From positions 1-14,813 of the forward strand of contig JAODNB010000089.1 in assembly GCA_025464795.1 (NCBI GenBank): DNA of 14,813 nt, read 5' to 3'. The notes beneath the pieces are model-generated. The model made no database searches. It saw only the letters and a program-made list of their open reading frames with translations, and was not told where the DNA came from. This stretch comes from Frankiales bacterium (GTDB lineage: Bacteria > Actinomycetota > Actinomycetes > Mycobacteriales > SCTD01). Below, piece after piece: positions 12,966 to 14,813 of the stretch. How positions within the stretch are numbered: position 1 is the first letter of the stretch; each line of letters starts with the position of its first letter. The translations under genes were made by a program, and so were the position numbers.

Positions 12966-14641
12966 GTGAGGGGCTCGGCGAGGCCGAGGACGCCGCGCTC
13001 GACGCGGACGCCGTCGGCGTAGGACTGCACCTGGCCGGCCGCCCAGGCCTCGTCCTGCTGGGTCTCGCGGGCCAGCAGTCGTGCCGCCAGCAGCGCCGAG
13101 GGGAGCCCCGCGTCCTTGGCGCGCAAGGAAAGGCGGGTGCGTCGGCTGAAGACGTCCTCCACCGTCGACGCGCCCTCGGACTGCGCGGCGTGCACGACCT
13201 CGGCCGCGATGTGCGGTGCGTTGGGCGACAGCAGCTCCCCGAGCGACGGGTCCTTGCGGACCAGCGACAGCACGTGCCCGGCGGTCTCGCCGCACTGCCG
13301 CACGAGCGATGCCGCGATCTCCTCGGACAACCCGAGGGTCGTCGCCGTCACGACGGTCTCCGCGAGCAGCTCCCCGACAGGGCGGGTGCCCGTCAGGGGG
13401 ATCTCGTCGGTGCGGCAGCGGGCCTTGCGGTCGTCCTTCTCCACGATCCGGTCGACGACGTCCTTGGCCATCCGCCTGTAGGTCGTGAGCTTGCCGCCGG
13501 TGATCGTCAACAGCCCGGCCGAGCCCTCGACAAGGGTGTGCCGCCGGCTGATGTCGGACATGCTGTCGGAGCCGGTCTGCCGGATCAGCGGGCGCACCCC
13601 GGCCCAGGCGCCAAGGACGTCGTCCTCGACGAGGTCCTTCTTGAAGACGGCGTTCCCTGCGGCCAGCACGTACGAGAGGTCCTCCTCCGTCAGGCCCAGT
13701 CCGTCCAGTGCGCCGTCGTAGGGGGTGTCGGTGGTCCCGAGGATCGTCTGCCGGCCCCAGGGGATGGCGAACATCGAGCGTCCGTCACCCTGCTTGGAGG
13801 GCAGCAGGATGGAGGCGTCGAGCAGCGGCAGCCGCTCGCGGGGCACGACGACATGGACGCCCTTGGACGGCTGGACGACGGCCTGACGACCGGGCTCCTC
13901 CAGTCCCTGCAGGGTGTCCACCCAGACGCCCGTGGCGTTGACGACGTGGCGGGCGCGCAGCTCGACCGCCTCGCCCGACAGGTGGTCCTGCACGGTCGCG
14001 CCGACGATCCGGCCGTCGTTCGACGTGAGTCCGGTGACCTCGGCGTGGGTCACGACCAGCGCCCCGAAGCGGCGAGCGGCCTGCACGACCGCGAGGACGA
14101 GCCGGGCGTCGTCGGTCGCGCAGTCGCCGTAGAGGTAGGAGTAGTCCAGCTCGCTGTCGACCATGGCCGGCGCGAGCGCGATCGCCTCTTCGGCGGAGAT
14201 CTTCGAGTGCCGACGGGTGCCTCCGCCGCGCCCGGCGAGGGAGGCCCGGGCGAAGACGTCGTAGGTGGTCAGGCCGAGGCCGAGGAGGCGGCGCTTCGCG
14301 GTGTCGGGCCAGACCGGGTAGAGGAAGTCCATGGGCCGGACGATGTGCGGTGCGAGCTTCATGAGCAGCTGCCGCTCGACGACGCCCTCACGGACCAGCC
14401 CGAACTCGTAGTTCTCGAGGTAGCGGAGACCGCCGTGCACGAGCTTGGAGGACTTCGACGACGTCCCGCTCGCGAGATCGCCCTTGTCGACGACGAGCAC
14501 GCGCAGCCCGCGCGACGCCGCATCCAGGGCCACACCCGCGCCGGTGGCGCCCATCCCCACGACCAGGACATCCAGCTCCTCCGCGGCGGCAGCGGTCAGC
14601 TCGGAGGAGCGGGTGAGCACGGAGAACGCAGGGTTACTCAT
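12959..14641 (-). CDS. glpD: Glycerol-3-phosphate dehydrogenase, FAD-dependent
   Basis: The product has 560 residues, typical for actinobacterial GlpD. The enzyme oxidises glycerol 3-phosphate to dihydroxyacetone phosphate at the membrane and passes electrons to quinones, in glycerol use and respiration. The N-terminal FAD fold is LDVLVVGMGATGAGVALDAASRG, a GxGxxG motif with Met where many relatives have a third Gly. The substrate-domain block SGTSSKSSKLVHGGLRYLENYEFGLV follows and is diagnostic. Later blocks include HVVNATGVW, LGTTDTPYDG, TGGKLTTYRRMA and a helical C-terminal DAO_C-type domain. ATG 14641 is chosen; a TTG at 14650 lacks support. No Shine-Dalgarno sequence is visible, but TAGACT lies upstream. 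The start overlaps the stop of the upstream gene by 8 bases. Confidence 0.96.
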   Translation of the reverse strand: MSNPAFSVLTRSSELTAAAAEELDVLVVGMGATGAGVALDAASRGLRVLVVDKGDLASGTSSKSSKLVHGGLRYLENYEFGLVREGVVERQLLMKLAPHIVRPMDFLYPVWPDTAKRRLLGLGLTTYDVFARASLAGRGGGTRRHSKISAEEAIALAPAMVDSELDYSYLYGDCATDDARLVLAVVQAARRFGALVVTHAEVTGLTSNDGRIVGATVQDHLSGEAVELRARHVVNATGVWVDTLQGLEEPGRQAVVQPSKGVHVVVPRERLPLLDASILLPSKQGDGRSMFAIPWGRQTILGTTDTPYDGALDGLGLTEEDLSYVLAAGNAVFKKDLVEDDVLGAWAGVRPLIRQTGSDSMSDISRRHTLVEGSAGLLTITGGKLTTYRRMAKDVVDRIVEKDDRKARCRTDEIPLTGTRPVGELLAETVVTATTLGLSEEIAASLVRQCGETAGHVLSLVRKDPSLGELLSPNAPHIAAEVVHAAQSEGASTVEDVFSRRTRLSLRAKDAGLPSALLAARLLARETQQDEAWAAGQVQSYADGVRVERGVLGLAEPLTA

Positions 14642-14813
14642 CAGTAGCAAGTCTAGCGGCCTCGAGGGCCTGAAGGAACCGCTCGAGCGCGCTGTCGAGA
14701 CCCCAGCGCTGGCTCAGAGCGACGAAGCGCGCGGGGTCGCGGGGCGTGAGCGGCAGCTGGTCCTCGTACTCGGGGAGCGGGATGTCCCGCACGACCCGGG
14801 AGACGGCCGGTGC
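14634..14813 (-). CDS. C-terminal 59 residues of a probable 5'-3' exonuclease (start outside window)
   Basis: A minus-strand frame is open from the window edge to TAA at 14636-14634, and its codons are rich in G/C at third positions. The visible protein contains VVRDIPLPEYEDQLPL, RDPARFVALSQRWGLDSALERFL and ends ALEAARLATDE. This resembles my recollection of the C-terminus of the DNA polymerase I-like 5'-3' exonuclease found near helY in actinobacteria (for example next to Rv2092c), where a Leu-Pro start is followed by an Arg-Trp-Gly-Leu helix. The nuclease core is outside the window, so the call rests on tail similarity and position. It overlaps the glpD start by 8 bases. Confidence 0.5.
   Translation of the reverse strand, partial: APAVSRVVRDIPLPEYEDQLPLTPRDPARFVALSQRWGLDSALERFLQALEAARLATDE
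14650..14655 (-). promoter_or_regulatory. Possible -10 element (TAGACT) for glpD
   Basis: Read on the minus strand, TAGACT ends eight bases before the glpD ATG at 14641, again fitting a leaderless start. It lies within the last codons of the upstream gene, so glpD might instead be read by coupling from that gene's transcript. Confidence 0.4.

Noticed and set aside
12815..14647. A 610-residue plus-strand open frame opposite glpD
   Set aside because: The minus strand encodes a complete GlpD with FAD and substrate motifs. The plus frame is rich in Gly, Arg, Val and Asp, as expected for a shadow frame.

Overview
This window comes from a high-GC Gram-positive bacterium of the Actinomycetota. The sequence is very GC-rich, with strong G/C preference at third codon positions. 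It carries the end of a 20S proteasome operon, the Pup ligase gene pafA, the pafB-pafC regulator pair, tatA-tatC and a HelY-type helicase. From memory, pafA, pafB, pafC, tatA, tatC and helY form one contiguous run in Mycobacterium tuberculosis, so the backbone is a conserved actinobacterial neighbourhood. The genus cannot be fixed from the sequence alone. I see no insertion sequence, integrase, tRNA, rRNA, CRISPR array or prophage gene, and no gene-free stretch longer than about 190 bases.

Layout: (1) 1-1640, the end of prcB, then prcA, then an FKBP-type prolyl isomerase lipoprotein whose start overlaps the prcA stop. (2) 1630-2852, a promoter, a cobalamin riboswitch and a two-gene cobalt-uptake unit, cbtB-cbtA. 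(3) 2872-4443, a phospholipase D superfamily gene on the minus strand. (4) 4573-8396, a possible 18-codon leader ORF, pafA, a cytoplasmic FKBP isomerase, then pafB and pafC, which overlap by 4 bases. (5) 8448-9060, a predicted structured RNA leader, a zinc-ribbon protein and a 59-residue single-span membrane protein. (6) 9110-10219, tatA and tatC. (7) 10269-12941, a Ski2-like helicase. (8) On the minus strand, glpD (12959-14641), preceded by the end of what is probably a 5'-3' exonuclease gene that runs off the window.

How the genes fit together: PrcA and PrcB form the proteasome core. PafA conjugates Pup to substrates. PafB and PafC, historically named for this linkage, are known from mycobacteria as a DNA-damage transcription activator. 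TatA and TatC export folded proteins. The two FKBP isomerases, one cytoplasmic and one lipid-anchored, suggest a protein-folding theme. The cobalt unit and the phospholipase-like gene sit between the prc and paf blocks and look like an insertion of unrelated function.

Most of the window is recognisable. The least explained element is the leader of the zinc-ribbon gene. Three perfect stems there abut to form a three-way junction that pairs the ribosome binding site. Other points of interest are a tandem 11-residue repeat in the TatA tail kept at protein but not codon level, a TatA-shaped small membrane protein just upstream of tatA, a mini-ORF ending 2 bases before pafA, and a recurring promoter layout that implies leaderless mRNAs.
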